Made by a program: the position numbers and the translations under genes. A model generated the notes under the pieces. It was given only the letters and a program-made list of their open reading frames with translations, searched no databases and was not told where the DNA came from. From the NCBI RefSeq assembly GCF_000763385.1, contig NZ_JQFA01000005.1, positions 124,001 through 188,000 of the forward strand: DNA of 64,000 bases, given 5' to 3'. This DNA comes from Leptolyngbya sp. KIOST-1 (GTDB lineage: Bacteria > Cyanobacteriota > Cyanobacteriia > Phormidesmidales > Phormidesmidaceae). Positions 51,509 to 59,808 of the stretch are shown piece by piece; position 1 is the first letter of the stretch; each line of letters opens with the position of its first letter.

Positions 51509-52183
51509 CTAGGGCAGCGGTTCCAAGTACACCACCATCTCGCCAACCGCAACCTCTAGCTGGTCCAGGAGGGGATTGTCGCTGGCAAACAGCTGATCGC
51601 CCATCATCGACTGGTAGGCCTCGGGGTGCCGATCGAGGGCTGTGTCCGCCGGTTTTAGCCGCAGCAGGAGGTACCCTTCGTACCGCTCCAGATGACTTCC
51701 CGCCAGCATCACCGTACCGCCGTAGTCCCAGGCAAAGCCGTAGAGCTGAAACTCGCCCAGAGCGGATTCCACCTCCGAGTAGGGAACGCCCACCCCCAAC
51801 CCCTCAGGGGTTTGCCAGGCGGGACCAAAGTCTTTGATCAACTGGGGGCGGGTTTGGCTGGCATCCTGCCAGATCACCGAAAACTGCTGGTCAGGGCCAG
51901 GGGTGACGACCGTTCCGGCCTCTGTCGTGCCCTCTCCCATGGCAATCGAGCCGTCTGCCAGGGCGGCTTCCCCATAGATCTCCGCCAGCTCAGCTCGACT
52001 GGTGGTAGCCACCACAGGCCCAACCCGCTGCCCCGGAATCACCAGGGTATCCACATGGGGCGGGACAGGAGCGCTCTGCTCAGGGGGCGAGGGCTCAGGG
52101 GGGAGCGATTCGGAAACTACAAACCAGTGGCAGCTGGCCAGCGGCAGCAGCAACAGCAGCAGAACTCGGTTTAAGCGGACCAC
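51509..52183 (-). CDS. Putative lipoprotein of unknown function
   Basis: A 224-residue protein with a lipobox: MVRLNRVLLLLLLPLASCHW, with Cys18 as the lipidation site. A proline-rich stretch (PPEPSPPEQSAPVPPHVD) links it to a domain with the repeated style TTSRAELAEIYGEAAL ... LGVGVPYSEVESALGEF, where two similar segments sit about 75 residues apart. Such ligand-free beta/alpha repeats appear in several secreted proteins of unknown role. Start is GTG at 52183. No operon partner. Confidence 0.75.
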   Translation of the reverse strand: MVRLNRVLLLLLLPLASCHWFVVSESLPPEPSPPEQSAPVPPHVDTLVIPGQRVGPVVATTSRAELAEIYGEAALADGSIAMGEGTTEAGTVVTPGPDQQFSVIWQDASQTRPQLIKDFGPAWQTPEGLGVGVPYSEVESALGEFQLYGFAWDYGGTVMLAGSHLERYEGYLLLRLKPADTALDRHPEAYQSMMGDQLFASDNPLLDQLEVAVGEMVVYLEPLP

Positions 52184-52384
52184 GGTAAATTCTTGAGGAT
52201 TTTTGTTAAGAATGACTGGCCAGACCTGACCTAGCGCAGTGACCTATCACCACCGCTTCAGGAGGATATGAAACGCCCTAACCGTTCTGGCCATAGCTAT
52301 CCATCAGCGGCGCTACGCCCAACAAAATCAGGTTAGGGCTGTAGCCCCTGACTCTCGGGTATCAGAGGCTAATTGAGGACAGCT

Positions 52385-53122
52385 CTAGGGCACCAGGTGA
52401 TGGCTGATGGCAAACCGCAGCAGCTCTGAGCGGTTGCTGGTGTCGGTTTTGCGCAGTAAGCTGCTGACGTACTTTTCAACGGTTCTGGGGCTCAAAAACA
52501 GGCGATCGCCGATTTGAGCATTGGACAGCCCATCGGAAAGTAACGCCAGCACGTCCTGTTCCCGCGCGGTAAAATCTGCCGCCAGGTCCGCGGAGGGACC
52601 GCCCCAGGGCGCGGCCGCCTCTGAATCTGCCCCGATAGCCGTGGCTGAAGCCCCTGGGGAAAGTACCTCGGCAACCATATCGGTGGTCTGCATAGCGCGT
52701 TGCTGGGCTGTGCTCAGGGCCACCTGCTGAATCCACGCCGACTGAATCAGCTGCGATCGCTCCAGCAAGTTACGCACAATGGCACCCACTTCCTGAAGCT
52801 CAAAGGGTTTGGGCAAGTAGAGATCACAGCCCAGCTGATAGCCCTTAATGCGGTCTTTTGTTTGGTTGTGAGCGGTTAGAAAGATCACCGGCAGCAGCCG
52901 AAAGGCTGGGAACTGACGCACCTTTTGCACCAGCGCATAGCCATCCAGCCCAGGCATACCAATGTCGGTAATGATTAGCTGGGGTTGATGGCTAAACACT
53001 TGCTGCAGAGCCATTTCTCCATGGCTGGCCATCAGCACGGAGTAACCCTCAAGTTCCAGATAGTCACACAGCGAAAGGCGAGTACCCTCGTCGTCTTCCG
53101 CAATTAAAACGGTGAGCGGCAT
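52385..53122 (-). CDS. Response regulator with LuxR/NarL-type DNA-binding domain
   Basis: A 245-residue two-domain regulator. The receiver has the acidic pair in LIAEDDEGTR (~6-15), the phosphoacceptor Asp in IITDIGMPGLDGYALV (~49-64), Thr and Lys in FLTAHNQ and YLPKPFELQEV. A linker of about 55 residues with small and acidic residues separates it from the HTH domain LTAREQDVLALLSDGLSNAQIGDRLFLSPRTVEKYVSSLL-like (about 186-225, read in parts). No sensor kinase is adjacent. Target genes unknown. Confidence 0.9.
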   Translation of the reverse strand: MPLTVLIAEDDEGTRLSLCDYLELEGYSVLMASHGEMALQQVFSHQPQLIITDIGMPGLDGYALVQKVRQFPAFRLLPVIFLTAHNQTKDRIKGYQLGCDLYLPKPFELQEVGAIVRNLLERSQLIQSAWIQQVALSTAQQRAMQTTDMVAEVLSPGASATAIGADSEAAAPWGGPSADLAADFTAREQDVLALLSDGLSNAQIGDRLFLSPRTVEKYVSSLLRKTDTSNRSELLRFAISHHLVP

Positions 53123-53430
53123 GACGTTATACCAGGTCTAAAGCAACCGCAGGTAAACCTTAGCGACCACAGGCCACGACCTCGACCCTGGCACGCAGCT
53201 CGGTTATGCACCCCTGCTTACATAGCCTAAACGAGAAATTCAGCCACAGGTTTATTTGTTGCCGAAGTTAAACCGTCCCGGAGTAAACACTCCGCCTTGC
53301 TTAATAAAGCGTCTACTCCCTCGATCAATTCCCCTGTACCCCAGTCAAAGCAAGCATTTCCAGGACCCAATACCTTGCCCTGAGACCTGCAATTCTGAAA
53401 AAATGCTCGCGACATCTCTACCCAACGACG
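53123..53430. other. Intergenic region between two response regulator genes
   Basis: About 310 bp. A minus-strand frame from 53415 to 53227 (62 codons, starting MSRAFFQNCRSQG) is open, but its codon choice is atypical and it has no ribosome site, so I leave it unassigned. No other feature seen. Confidence 0.45.
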
Positions 53431-54192
53431 CTAGCCCAGACGATAGCCAAAGCCGCGCACCGTTTTGAGGTATTGGGGATGGCTGGGGTCAGCCTCTAGC
53501 TTTTCGCGGATCCAGCGGATATGCACATCCACAGTTTTGTTGTCGCCCATGAAGTCGTGGCCCCAGACCTGATCGATGATCTGATCGCGAGACCAAACTC
53601 GCCGCGGCTGGCTCATAAACAGCTCTAGAATCCGAAATTCTTTGGGGGAGAGGTTAATTTCTTCGCCGTGGAGAAAAACCCGACACTCCTGAGGGTGCAG
53701 CGTAATGTCTTCAAACCTGAGCACGTTGTCCGGTTCGACGGTAGCCTTACCCCGCTGCCGTCGCAGCAGTGCCCGACAGCGGGCCACCAGTTCGCGCATG
53801 CCAAACGGCTTGGTCAAGTAATCATCGGCCCCAATCTCTAAGCCTACCACCCGGTCTGTTTCGGTACCTTTGGCGCTGAGCACCAGAATGGGAACGTCAA
53901 TACCCTGGTGACGCAGCAGGCGGCACAGGTCCAAGCCATTCATGCCGGGCAACATCAGGTCAAGCACCACCAGGTTAATCTCGGGACGATTGGTGCGGCT
54001 GGAAACTGAGGTGCCGCCCAGCATGTCGAGGGCAGTCAAACCATCCTCGGCGAGCAAAATGTCAAACCCTTCCTCGGCCAGCCCCAGGGCCACCGTTTCT
54101 CGAATCAGCTCTTCATCTTCGACAACCAGCACCCGCCCTAATCCCACCCGCAGGCTGGGCTGGGTCTGGGCCAAAAGATCTACAGAATCCAT
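53431..54192 (-). CDS. OmpR-family response regulator
   Basis: A 253-residue OmpR/PhoB-type regulator. The receiver has VVEDEELIRETVALGL, the phosphoacceptor in LVVLDLMLPGMNGLDL, and GADDYLTKPFGMRELVARCR with the conserved Lys. The winged-helix domain ends ILELFMSQPRRVWSRDQII ... VDVHIRWIREKLEADP. The KPFGMRELVARCRALLRR section resembles cyanobacterial SphR (phosphate) regulators; RpaA/RpaB are less likely because their motif differs. No histidine kinase is next to it. Sub-family call is inference. Confidence 0.88.
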   Translation of the reverse strand: MDSVDLLAQTQPSLRVGLGRVLVVEDEELIRETVALGLAEEGFDILLAEDGLTALDMLGGTSVSSRTNRPEINLVVLDLMLPGMNGLDLCRLLRHQGIDVPILVLSAKGTETDRVVGLEIGADDYLTKPFGMRELVARCRALLRRQRGKATVEPDNVLRFEDITLHPQECRVFLHGEEINLSPKEFRILELFMSQPRRVWSRDQIIDQVWGHDFMGDNKTVDVHIRWIREKLEADPSHPQYLKTVRGFGYRLG

Positions 54193-54329
54193 GGGAATGG
54201 TTAAAAACGGCTCACTGCGATCATATCAGCCACCGGAGGGATGGGACAGCCCCAGGAAGGCTAAGACTTTATAAAACCAGCACAATACCTATGCCAAAAC
54301 CGCAACCCAGCGCTGTACCACCTGGTCGG

Positions 54330-55673
54330 CTAAGCCGGGCCAACCAGGGCTTCGATCGCGCTGGCCTGGGTAGGCAGGGCCTCGGTCAGGACCGTGCAGC
54401 CGGTCGGGGTAATCTGCACATCGTCTTCGATGCGAATGCCGCGCACCCCCTGAAACGCCTCCAGCCGTTGCCAATTCACCGTATCGCGGTACTGCTGCGA
54501 TCGCCGGGCCGGCTCTAGAATGCCGGGGACCTGGTAAAACCCAGGCTCTATAGTGACTACCATATTGGCGGCCAGGGGGCGATCGAGGCGCAGAAACTTA
54601 AGCCCAAAGCGATCGCTGCGGACCCGCCCGGCGGCGTACCCCGCCGCGTCGCCCAGGTCTTCCATGTCGTGGACGTCGAGCCCCAGCAGGTGCCCCACCC
54701 CGTGGGGAAAGAACAGCGCGTGGACATCCTGCTCCACCAGGTTGTCGGGGTCGCCCCACAGCAGGCCCAGATCCACCAGCCCGGCGGCCAGGGTGCGGCA
54801 GGCCAGCAGGTGCAGGTCGCGGTACTCGACGCCGGGCCGGGCCGCCGCAATACAGGCGTCGTGGGCGGCCAGCACCACGTCGTAAATATCCCGCTGGGGG
54901 GCGGTAAATTTTCCTGAAACCGGCCAGGTGCGGGTAATATCTGAGGCCCAGCCGCTGGCTGCTTCAGCCCCCACGTCGGCCAGCAGCAGCTCTCCGGCGG
55001 CCAGGGCATGGTGGTACTGCTCGTTGTGCAGCACTTCGCCGTGGACGGTGACAATGCTGTTGTAGGCGCAGGCCATGCCTCGGGCCACTATTACCTGCTC
55101 CATGGCGGCCCGCACCTCGGCCCCGGTAGTGGCCCTGGGGGTGGCGGCCATTCCCGCCCGGTGGGCCGCTACCGACACGGCGGCGGCGCGTTTTATTTCG
55201 GCCAGCGCCCCATCGTCGTGGTGCAGACGCAGGGCCACCAGGGCATCCACCAGGGCCCGGCTGCGGTCTGGCTCAGCGCTGGCCTGGGCGGGCAGCAGGG
55301 CCACCTCTGCCCGGAAGCGGTCCACCTGGTCGTAGGGGTATGCCGCCGCCGCCCCAATTTCGGCGGCAATGGTGTCCCGGCTGGGGGTTGGCCCGTGCCA
55401 CAGGGCCGCCTCGGGGGACGTGTCATCCATAAACAGAGTCAGTCGGCCCGCTTCCAGGTGGATAGCCGCATTGGCCAGGGGCAGACCGGCAAAGTAGAGG
55501 AAGTGACTGCTGGCCCGAAAGGGGTAGACATTGGCGGGGAAGTTGCGCGCTACGGCCTGCCCCGACCACAGCAGCACCGGTCCTGGATGTAGCTCGGCCA
55601 GGCGATCGCGGCGGCGCTGGAGCACTCTGGCCAGCGGTGGGGTAGCCTGTAGTGGAGCAGTCTGTGCAGACAT
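54330..55673 (-). CDS. Aminopeptidase P family M24 metallopeptidase
   Basis: A 447-residue M24 peptidase, probably cleaving N-terminal X-Pro bonds. An N-terminal 'creatinase'-type domain (~30-170) precedes the pita-bread domain. Metal ligands are the Asp pair in ADVGAEAASGWASDITRTW, the His in FFPHGVGHLLGLDVHD, Glu in TIEPGFYQVP and Glu in RIEDDVQI. The ATG at 55673 (opening MSAQTAPLQATPPLARVL) is chosen, with AGGTG just upstream; the frame continues to 55757. The two-domain length fits long bacterial PepP. Confidence 0.93.
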   Translation of the reverse strand: MSAQTAPLQATPPLARVLQRRRDRLAELHPGPVLLWSGQAVARNFPANVYPFRASSHFLYFAGLPLANAAIHLEAGRLTLFMDDTSPEAALWHGPTPSRDTIAAEIGAAAAYPYDQVDRFRAEVALLPAQASAEPDRSRALVDALVALRLHHDDGALAEIKRAAAVSVAAHRAGMAATPRATTGAEVRAAMEQVIVARGMACAYNSIVTVHGEVLHNEQYHHALAAGELLLADVGAEAASGWASDITRTWPVSGKFTAPQRDIYDVVLAAHDACIAAARPGVEYRDLHLLACRTLAAGLVDLGLLWGDPDNLVEQDVHALFFPHGVGHLLGLDVHDMEDLGDAAGYAAGRVRSDRFGLKFLRLDRPLAANMVVTIEPGFYQVPGILEPARRSQQYRDTVNWQRLEAFQGVRGIRIEDDVQITPTGCTVLTEALPTQASAIEALVGPA

Positions 55674-55968
55674 AGACACCTGGAGCCAACAACATCTTTT
55701 TAGTCTGCCATGGCTTCTGGCTGGCAGCCTGAAGTGGAGCCATCTGGGGTGGGGCAATCTGGTGCCAGAGCACCACGGCTGGAGGGTAGGGACGGCGACT
55801 TGCCTAAATCTAGCGTTAACCCCTGAGCACTACCCGTTAACCCCAAACCTCCCCGAGATCTTTTAGAATGAATTCATAATTAACCTTCTCTATAAACCCT
55901 GTTCAAAAATCAGTTCAAATGAACTATTGTTAGGTCTATAACGGCTAGCCTATTTCAGGTGCAGCGCT

Positions 55969-56277
55969 ATGGCTTCCTTAACAATTCGGCCAGGGTCACG
56001 GGTTCGTCTCAAGGGACAGGATGACCACGTGCCAGATTTTGTAGTTGTCCGGTGCGATCGCGATCGCTGTTGGGTGCGCCAGCAGGACTGGGCCCCAGAC
56101 GCTGAGCTGATTGTCAGCTTCAAACAGCTCTGGGTGCCCCCCGAGCCTGGGTCTACCCTGCCCGTGGGCCTGGCCAAGCGGGTCAAGGCCGCTGGGCTGG
56201 TGGCCTCCCACGGTGACCACCGCGCTGGCGACAACGTGGTTTATATGGCGGCCTATCGTCGCCGCCAGGCGCCCTAG
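55969..56277 (+). CDS. Small conserved-looking hypothetical protein
   Basis: A 102-residue soluble protein with a beta-rich start (SLTIRPGSRVRLKGQDDHVPDFVVVRCDRDRCWVRQQDW), like a small Sm-like or KOW-type barrel, then a less ordered basic tail. ATG at 55969 with AGGTG at 55958-55962 gives a good start. It lies immediately before the cobalamin riboswitch and on the same strand; a link to cobalamin is possible but not shown. I do not recognise the family. Confidence 0.65.
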   Translation: MASLTIRPGSRVRLKGQDDHVPDFVVVRCDRDRCWVRQQDWAPDAELIVSFKQLWVPPEPGSTLPVGLAKRVKAAGLVASHGDHRAGDNVVYMAAYRRRQAP

Positions 56278-56337
56278 CCCCGCGATCGGTCCCAGGTCAA
56301 GAATCTCCGCCAGCGGCCCATCGCCCTGACCTTGAGG

Positions 56338-56536
56338 TGTTAGGATGCAGGTCTGTCGGTTTCAGCGGGGAACAGCCGCTGAAGGAAACGGGGAAAGCGC
56401 AGTGAGAATCTGCCACTGTCCCGCAGCTGTGAGCTGATTTTAGGCCTCAAATTTTAGATTCTGGTAGAACGTGACGCCAGCGTCTAAAATCGCAAGTCCA
56501 AAGTTGAGCAAGTCAGAATGCCCGCCGATGGATGTT
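56338..56536 (+). promoter_or_regulatory. Cobalamin (adenosylcobalamin-type) riboswitch
   Basis: The conserved core is clear: GGGAAAGC near 56391, AGTGAGAATCTGCCACTGTC (56401-56420) and CCGCAGCTGT (56421-56430), which match the cobalamin riboswitch consensus. The 3' B12-box-like AAGTCAGAATGCCCGCCGA lies at 56510-56527. A peripheral hairpin of ATTTTAGA/TCTAAAAT (56451-56490) is inserted between core and B12 box. It sits 117 bp upstream of the gene at 56653, on the same strand. High intracellular B12 is expected to repress the downstream genes. Confidence 0.92.
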
Positions 56537-56652
56537 CCTTTCCCATCTGCGAGGTACAGATGACTGCCTATAGCGTTTTAGTTGTCCTGGCGCACTGGCG
56601 TCCAGGGCTTCCGTTGACGATCTCCCCAGCCCAGCCGCTCAGAGGTTAGGCC

Positions 56653-57090
56653 ATGGGAAATCATAAAAGTGTGTGGCAGGGCTGCTGGGGAGACTGGCAG
56701 CCGCTGTTTATTCGCGAGTACTGGTTGGCCATTGGCCACGCGGCCTGGCAGGGGTTTTTGACCCAGGGCCGGGGGCTGGTGGTGTGCGAGGTGGCAGAGG
56801 CTACCGCAGCGGTGGACTGGGAACGGGTAGCCGTATCCCATACGCTTCGCTTTGTCAGCGAGACGCATCTAGAGCGCTGCTGGGGCGAGTTGGGCCTAGA
56901 CCCCGATCAGCGACAGCCACTGGACCAGGCCCTGGTCACCTACGACCCGGCTCAGGACGCCCTGTTGCTGCTGCTGGCCGACTCGCCCCCCTACATCACC
57001 TGCTTGCAGGGGTGGGCGGTGCCCCCACCGGAGTGCTTTCACCAGCTGAATCATCGCGCCGCCGAGTTTAGCCCGGTGCCAATGCCTTAA
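56653..57090 (+). CDS. Unrecognised protein under cobalamin riboswitch control
   Basis: A 145-residue soluble protein of unknown family. It is rich in Trp, His and Cys (MGNHKSVWQGCWGDWQPLF, WLAIGHAAWQGFL, CEVAEATAAVDW, ERCWGEL, PPYITCLQGW, CFHQLNHRAAE), residues that could bind metal or corrin. AGAGGTTAGG at 56641-56650 and the ATG at 56653 give a clear start. The riboswitch upstream and the DUF1636 gene 75 bp downstream place it in cobalt/cobalamin metabolism; what it does there is not known to me. A cobalt-binding or cobalamin-independent backup role is a hypothesis only. Confidence 0.75.
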   Translation: MGNHKSVWQGCWGDWQPLFIREYWLAIGHAAWQGFLTQGRGLVVCEVAEATAAVDWERVAVSHTLRFVSETHLERCWGELGLDPDQRQPLDQALVTYDPAQDALLLLLADSPPYITCLQGWAVPPPECFHQLNHRAAEFSPVPMP

Positions 57091-57165
57091 CCAGTCCCTA
57101 TCTCTCCCGCGCCACCGCGATGGCTGGCGCTGCCCAATGGTCTCTCTCTTCATAACCTGTCAACT

Positions 57166-57549
57166 ATGACCCAACCCACTCTGTTTGTCTGTGCCCTGTG
57201 TAAATTTCCCGCCGCCGAAGCTGGCGCTGAAAACACCACCGGCGGCCAGCACCTGATCGACCAGCTAGCCCCTCAGCTGGAGGACGGCACAGTCAACCTG
57301 CAGCCTGTGCGCTGCATGGCCGCCTGCGATCGCGCCTGCAATGCCGCCCTGAGCGCCCCCGGCAAGCTCACGTTTATCTTCAATGACCTGTCCCCCCGCC
57401 AGGCTGCCCCTGACCTGGCCGAGTTTTGCCACCAGTACGCCCAGGCCGATACAGGCAAGGTGCCCTACGGGCTGCGATCGCCTGCGATCAAGCAGGCCAC
57501 CGCCTACGTGCTGCCACCCCTGGCGATGGAGGCAGCGATCGCGCGGTAG
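57166..57549 (+). CDS. DUF1636 family metal-binding-type protein
   Basis: A 127-residue protein of the DUF1636 family. It has ferredoxin-like cysteine pairs, CALC near the N terminus and CMAACDRACNAAL (~45-57), and ends in a C-terminal EFCHQYAQADTGKVPYGLRSP. The family is often found near cobalamin or cobalt genes, and here it is downstream of a cobalamin riboswitch and in the same direction as the unknown gene at 56653. Its stop codon is the first part of a long 8-bp tandem array. Confidence 0.85.
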   Translation: MTQPTLFVCALCKFPAAEAGAENTTGGQHLIDQLAPQLEDGTVNLQPVRCMAACDRACNAALSAPGKLTFIFNDLSPRQAAPDLAEFCHQYAQADTGKVPYGLRSPAIKQATAYVLPPLAMEAAIAR

Positions 57550-57633
57550 TGGGTGAGTGGGTGAGTGGGTGAGTGGATGTGTAGATGTGTAGATGTGTAG
57601 ATGTGTAGATGTGTAGATGTGTAGATGTGTAGG
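57549..57633. repeat. Ten-unit 8-bp tandem repeat array
   Basis: Three GTGGGTGA units, one GTGGATGT and six GTAGATGT units, followed by GTAGG. The array starts at the last base of the DUF1636 stop codon and runs toward the convergent AllA-like gene. After it the sequence becomes a second low-complexity tract of short CCCACC/CCTAC-type words up to 57690. Confidence 0.92.
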
Positions 57634-57687
57634 AAAGGCTGACCTACCCGCCCACCCACTCATCTACCCATCCCCCCGCCTACCCAC

Positions 57688-58194
57688 CTACTCACTTACC
57701 CGCCCACCAATCTCAAACTCCAGCCCAAACACCTGCCCCAGGTTGCACGTATCGTGATCCGTGATGTTCGTATCGCTCAGCTCCAGGTTGTAGAAGCTGA
57801 CGGCGGGGTGGCGAAAGTATGGCCCCGCGTGCCAGGTGCCCACCTCCAGCTTGATAAAGCAGTGACCGGGAATGTGAAAAGCGCGAATGTCCTGGGGATT
57901 GGGGTGCTGCGCTGCTCCCGGTGGGGCTACCGCCATCAGCCAGTCTCTGCCCTCCAGCGCCCCCAGGCACTGGGTGCAGCGCTGGTGGCGGGTAATGGTG
58001 CGAAATCGGGTGCCCCTGCCCTCCAGGATCATCAGGTAAAAGCGGGGAACGCCGCGATCGAGCTGGAGTTGGGCGTCGGCAGGGCCGAAAGGGGCACCGT
58101 CGGCGCTGGGGAAAATCACCTGGCCAAAGGGGGCAAAGCCCTCTGGCGTAATGGGCTGCACCGTCAGGTGTTGAAGCGTAAGGGGGAGAGACAT
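57688..58194 (-). CDS. Ureidoglycolate lyase-like protein
   Basis: A 168-residue cupin-type protein of the AllA/ureidoglycolate lyase family. The conserved PEGFAPFGQVI near the N terminus, TRHQRCTQCLGALEGRDWLMAVAP (~68-91, read in parts) and LEVGTWHAGPYF (~116-127) are present. AllA converts ureidoglycolate to glyoxylate and urea in purine catabolism. A glyoxylate-using aminotransferase gene lies next to it (58592), but the other allantoin genes are not seen here, so the role is only probable. Confidence 0.88.
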   Translation of the reverse strand: MSLPLTLQHLTVQPITPEGFAPFGQVIFPSADGAPFGPADAQLQLDRGVPRFYLMILEGRGTRFRTITRHQRCTQCLGALEGRDWLMAVAPPGAAQHPNPQDIRAFHIPGHCFIKLEVGTWHAGPYFRHPAVSFYNLELSDTNITDHDTCNLGQVFGLEFEIGGRVSE

Positions 58195-58591
58195 TGTCAG
58201 TTGATGTGTAACAAACCTACTTTCTCTAACCGGCTCCTGTCTTGCCTGCTAGTCTAACCAACCGCTTGCCGTCCCGATCTTCGCCCCTTGCGAATCAGCC
58301 CACTGCTTTCCTGGCAAACGGCGGGGGGTTAATGGCGATGCAGACAGGGCTGCGATCGCAAGAGCATGCCGCTCTTATGCAGCAATATAGCGAGTTAACC
58401 AGCAGTGCATTAACCGTGATAGACCGTTGGTTTTGGCAAGTTAAAACGCTGCATAACCGATGAAACGATAACTAATAGGAGCTACATCAATAGGCAGTTC
58501 TTACGACACGCCAAAGAAATGCCCCAGGCTTTACCCTTCTTGATAAGCTGAAGGTTTGTTCCTTCGATCGCAGAGTTGGGTAGTAGCAGCC
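58195..58591. other. Intergenic region before the aminotransferase
   Basis: About 400 bp. A plus-strand frame 58242-58463 contains an internal ATG at 58332 (43 codons, MAMQTGLRSQEH onward), but nothing supports translation. Expected to hold promoters for the divergent AllA-like and aminotransferase genes; no specific elements assigned. Confidence 0.45.
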
Positions 58592-59740
58592 ATGGATAAC
58601 AAGTTGATGCTGATGATTCCGGGGCCGACCCCTGTCCCCGAGCAGGTGCTGATGGCCATGGCCAAGCACCCCATGGGCCACCGCAGCGGCGAGTTTAGCG
58701 CCCTGATGGCCGAAGTGACCGAAAACCTCAAGTGGCTGCACCAAACCCAGAACGATGTGCTGGTGCTGGCCGCCAGCGGCACCGGGGCTATGGAAGCCGG
58801 CATCATCAACTTTCTCAGCCCCGGCGACAAAGTGCTGGTGGGCAACAACGGTAAGTTTGGCGAACGCTGGGGCCAGGTGGCCCGCGCCTACGGCCTCGAT
58901 ACCCAGGAGATCGTCGCGGAGTGGGGCAAGCCGCTGAACCCGGAGGACTTTAAAGCGGCGCTGGAGGCCGACACCGCCAAGGCCATCAAAGCGGTGATCA
59001 TCACCCACAGCGAAACCTCCACCGGGGTGCTAAACGACCTGGAAACCATCAACCGCCACGTCAAAGCCCACGGTGCGCTGATCATGGTCGATGCGGTGAC
59101 CAGTCTGGGGGCCTGCTCCGTCCCGGTAGATGCGTGGGGGCTGGACGTGGTCGCTTCCGGATCGCAGAAGGGCTACATGATTCCGCCCGGTCTGGCCTTT
59201 GTCAGCGTCAGTGCCAAGGCGTGGGAGGCCTACGAAACTGCGACCCTGCCCAAGTTTTACCTGGACCTGAAGCCCTACAGCAAAGGGGCCGCCAAAAACA
59301 CGACGCCCTTCACGCCGCCGGTGAACCTGTTCTTTGCCCTCCAGGCAGCGCTACAGATGATGCAGAAGGAGGGGCTGGAAGCTATCTTTGCCCGTCACGA
59401 TCGCCAGAAGCGGGCCACCCGCGCCGCCATGGCTGCCCTCAATCTGCCGCTGTTTGGGGCCGACGACTGTGCCAGCCCGGCGATCACCGCTGTCATGCCC
59501 CAGGGGGTAGAAGCGGAGCAGATTCGCTCGATTATGAAAAAGCAGTTTGACATTGCCCTGGCCGGGGGCCAGGACCACCTCAAGGGCAAAATCTTTCGAA
59601 TTGGGCACCTGGGCTTTGTGTGCGATCGCGACATTCTGACCGCAGTGGCCGGCCTGGAAGCTGCCCTCACCCACCTGGGCTACGACCAGTTCACCCCCGG
59701 CGCTGGGGTCAACGCCGCTGGGCAGGTGCTGCTGGCCTAG
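58592..59740 (+). CDS. Alanine-/serine-glyoxylate aminotransferase family protein
   Basis: A 382-residue class V PLP enzyme. The opening MIPGPTPVPEQVL and the HRSGEFSALMAE segment are typical of the alanine-glyoxylate/serine-glyoxylate/phosphoserine-like group. PLP-binding Lys is in ASGSQKGYMIPPG (~186-198), with the Asp of VDAVTSLGA (~166-174). Cyanobacterial orthologues were once called the 'small subunit of soluble hydrogenase', a historical misname. It probably feeds glyoxylate from photorespiration into glycine. Strong terminator at 59768-59808. Confidence 0.92.
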   Translation: MDNKLMLMIPGPTPVPEQVLMAMAKHPMGHRSGEFSALMAEVTENLKWLHQTQNDVLVLAASGTGAMEAGIINFLSPGDKVLVGNNGKFGERWGQVARAYGLDTQEIVAEWGKPLNPEDFKAALEADTAKAIKAVIITHSETSTGVLNDLETINRHVKAHGALIMVDAVTSLGACSVPVDAWGLDVVASGSQKGYMIPPGLAFVSVSAKAWEAYETATLPKFYLDLKPYSKGAAKNTTPFTPPVNLFFALQAALQMMQKEGLEAIFARHDRQKRATRAAMAALNLPLFGADDCASPAITAVMPQGVEAEQIRSIMKKQFDIALAGGQDHLKGKIFRIGHLGFVCDRDILTAVAGLEAALTHLGYDQFTPGAGVNAAGQVLLA

Positions 59741-59767
59741 AGCCCCCTTGGCTGAGAAGCCGGTGTA

Positions 59768-59808
59768 GACCTCGGAGTTTTGACTAAAACTCCGAGGTCT
59801 TGTCTTTT
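59768..59808 (+). terminator. Intrinsic terminator after the aminotransferase gene
   Basis: GACCTCGGAGTTTT (59768-59781) pairs perfectly with AAAACTCCGAGGTC (59786-59799) around the loop GACT, and the T-rich TTGTCTTTT (59800-59808) follows. It starts 28 bp after the aminotransferase stop. The T tract overlaps the 3' end of the convergent marC gene; the A-rich left arm can also serve that gene in the opposite direction. Confidence 0.92.

Noticed and set aside
53227..53415. 62-codon minus-strand ORF between the two response regulators
   Set aside because: No ribosome site, codon choice unlike neighbours, no recognisable family; possible but unsupported.
57549..57690. Possible CRISPR array
   Set aside because: The repeats are contiguous 8-mers without unique spacers, so this is a simple tandem array.
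58242..58463. 73-codon plus-strand ORF before the aminotransferase
   Set aside because: Low-complexity start, no ribosome site and no recognised domain.
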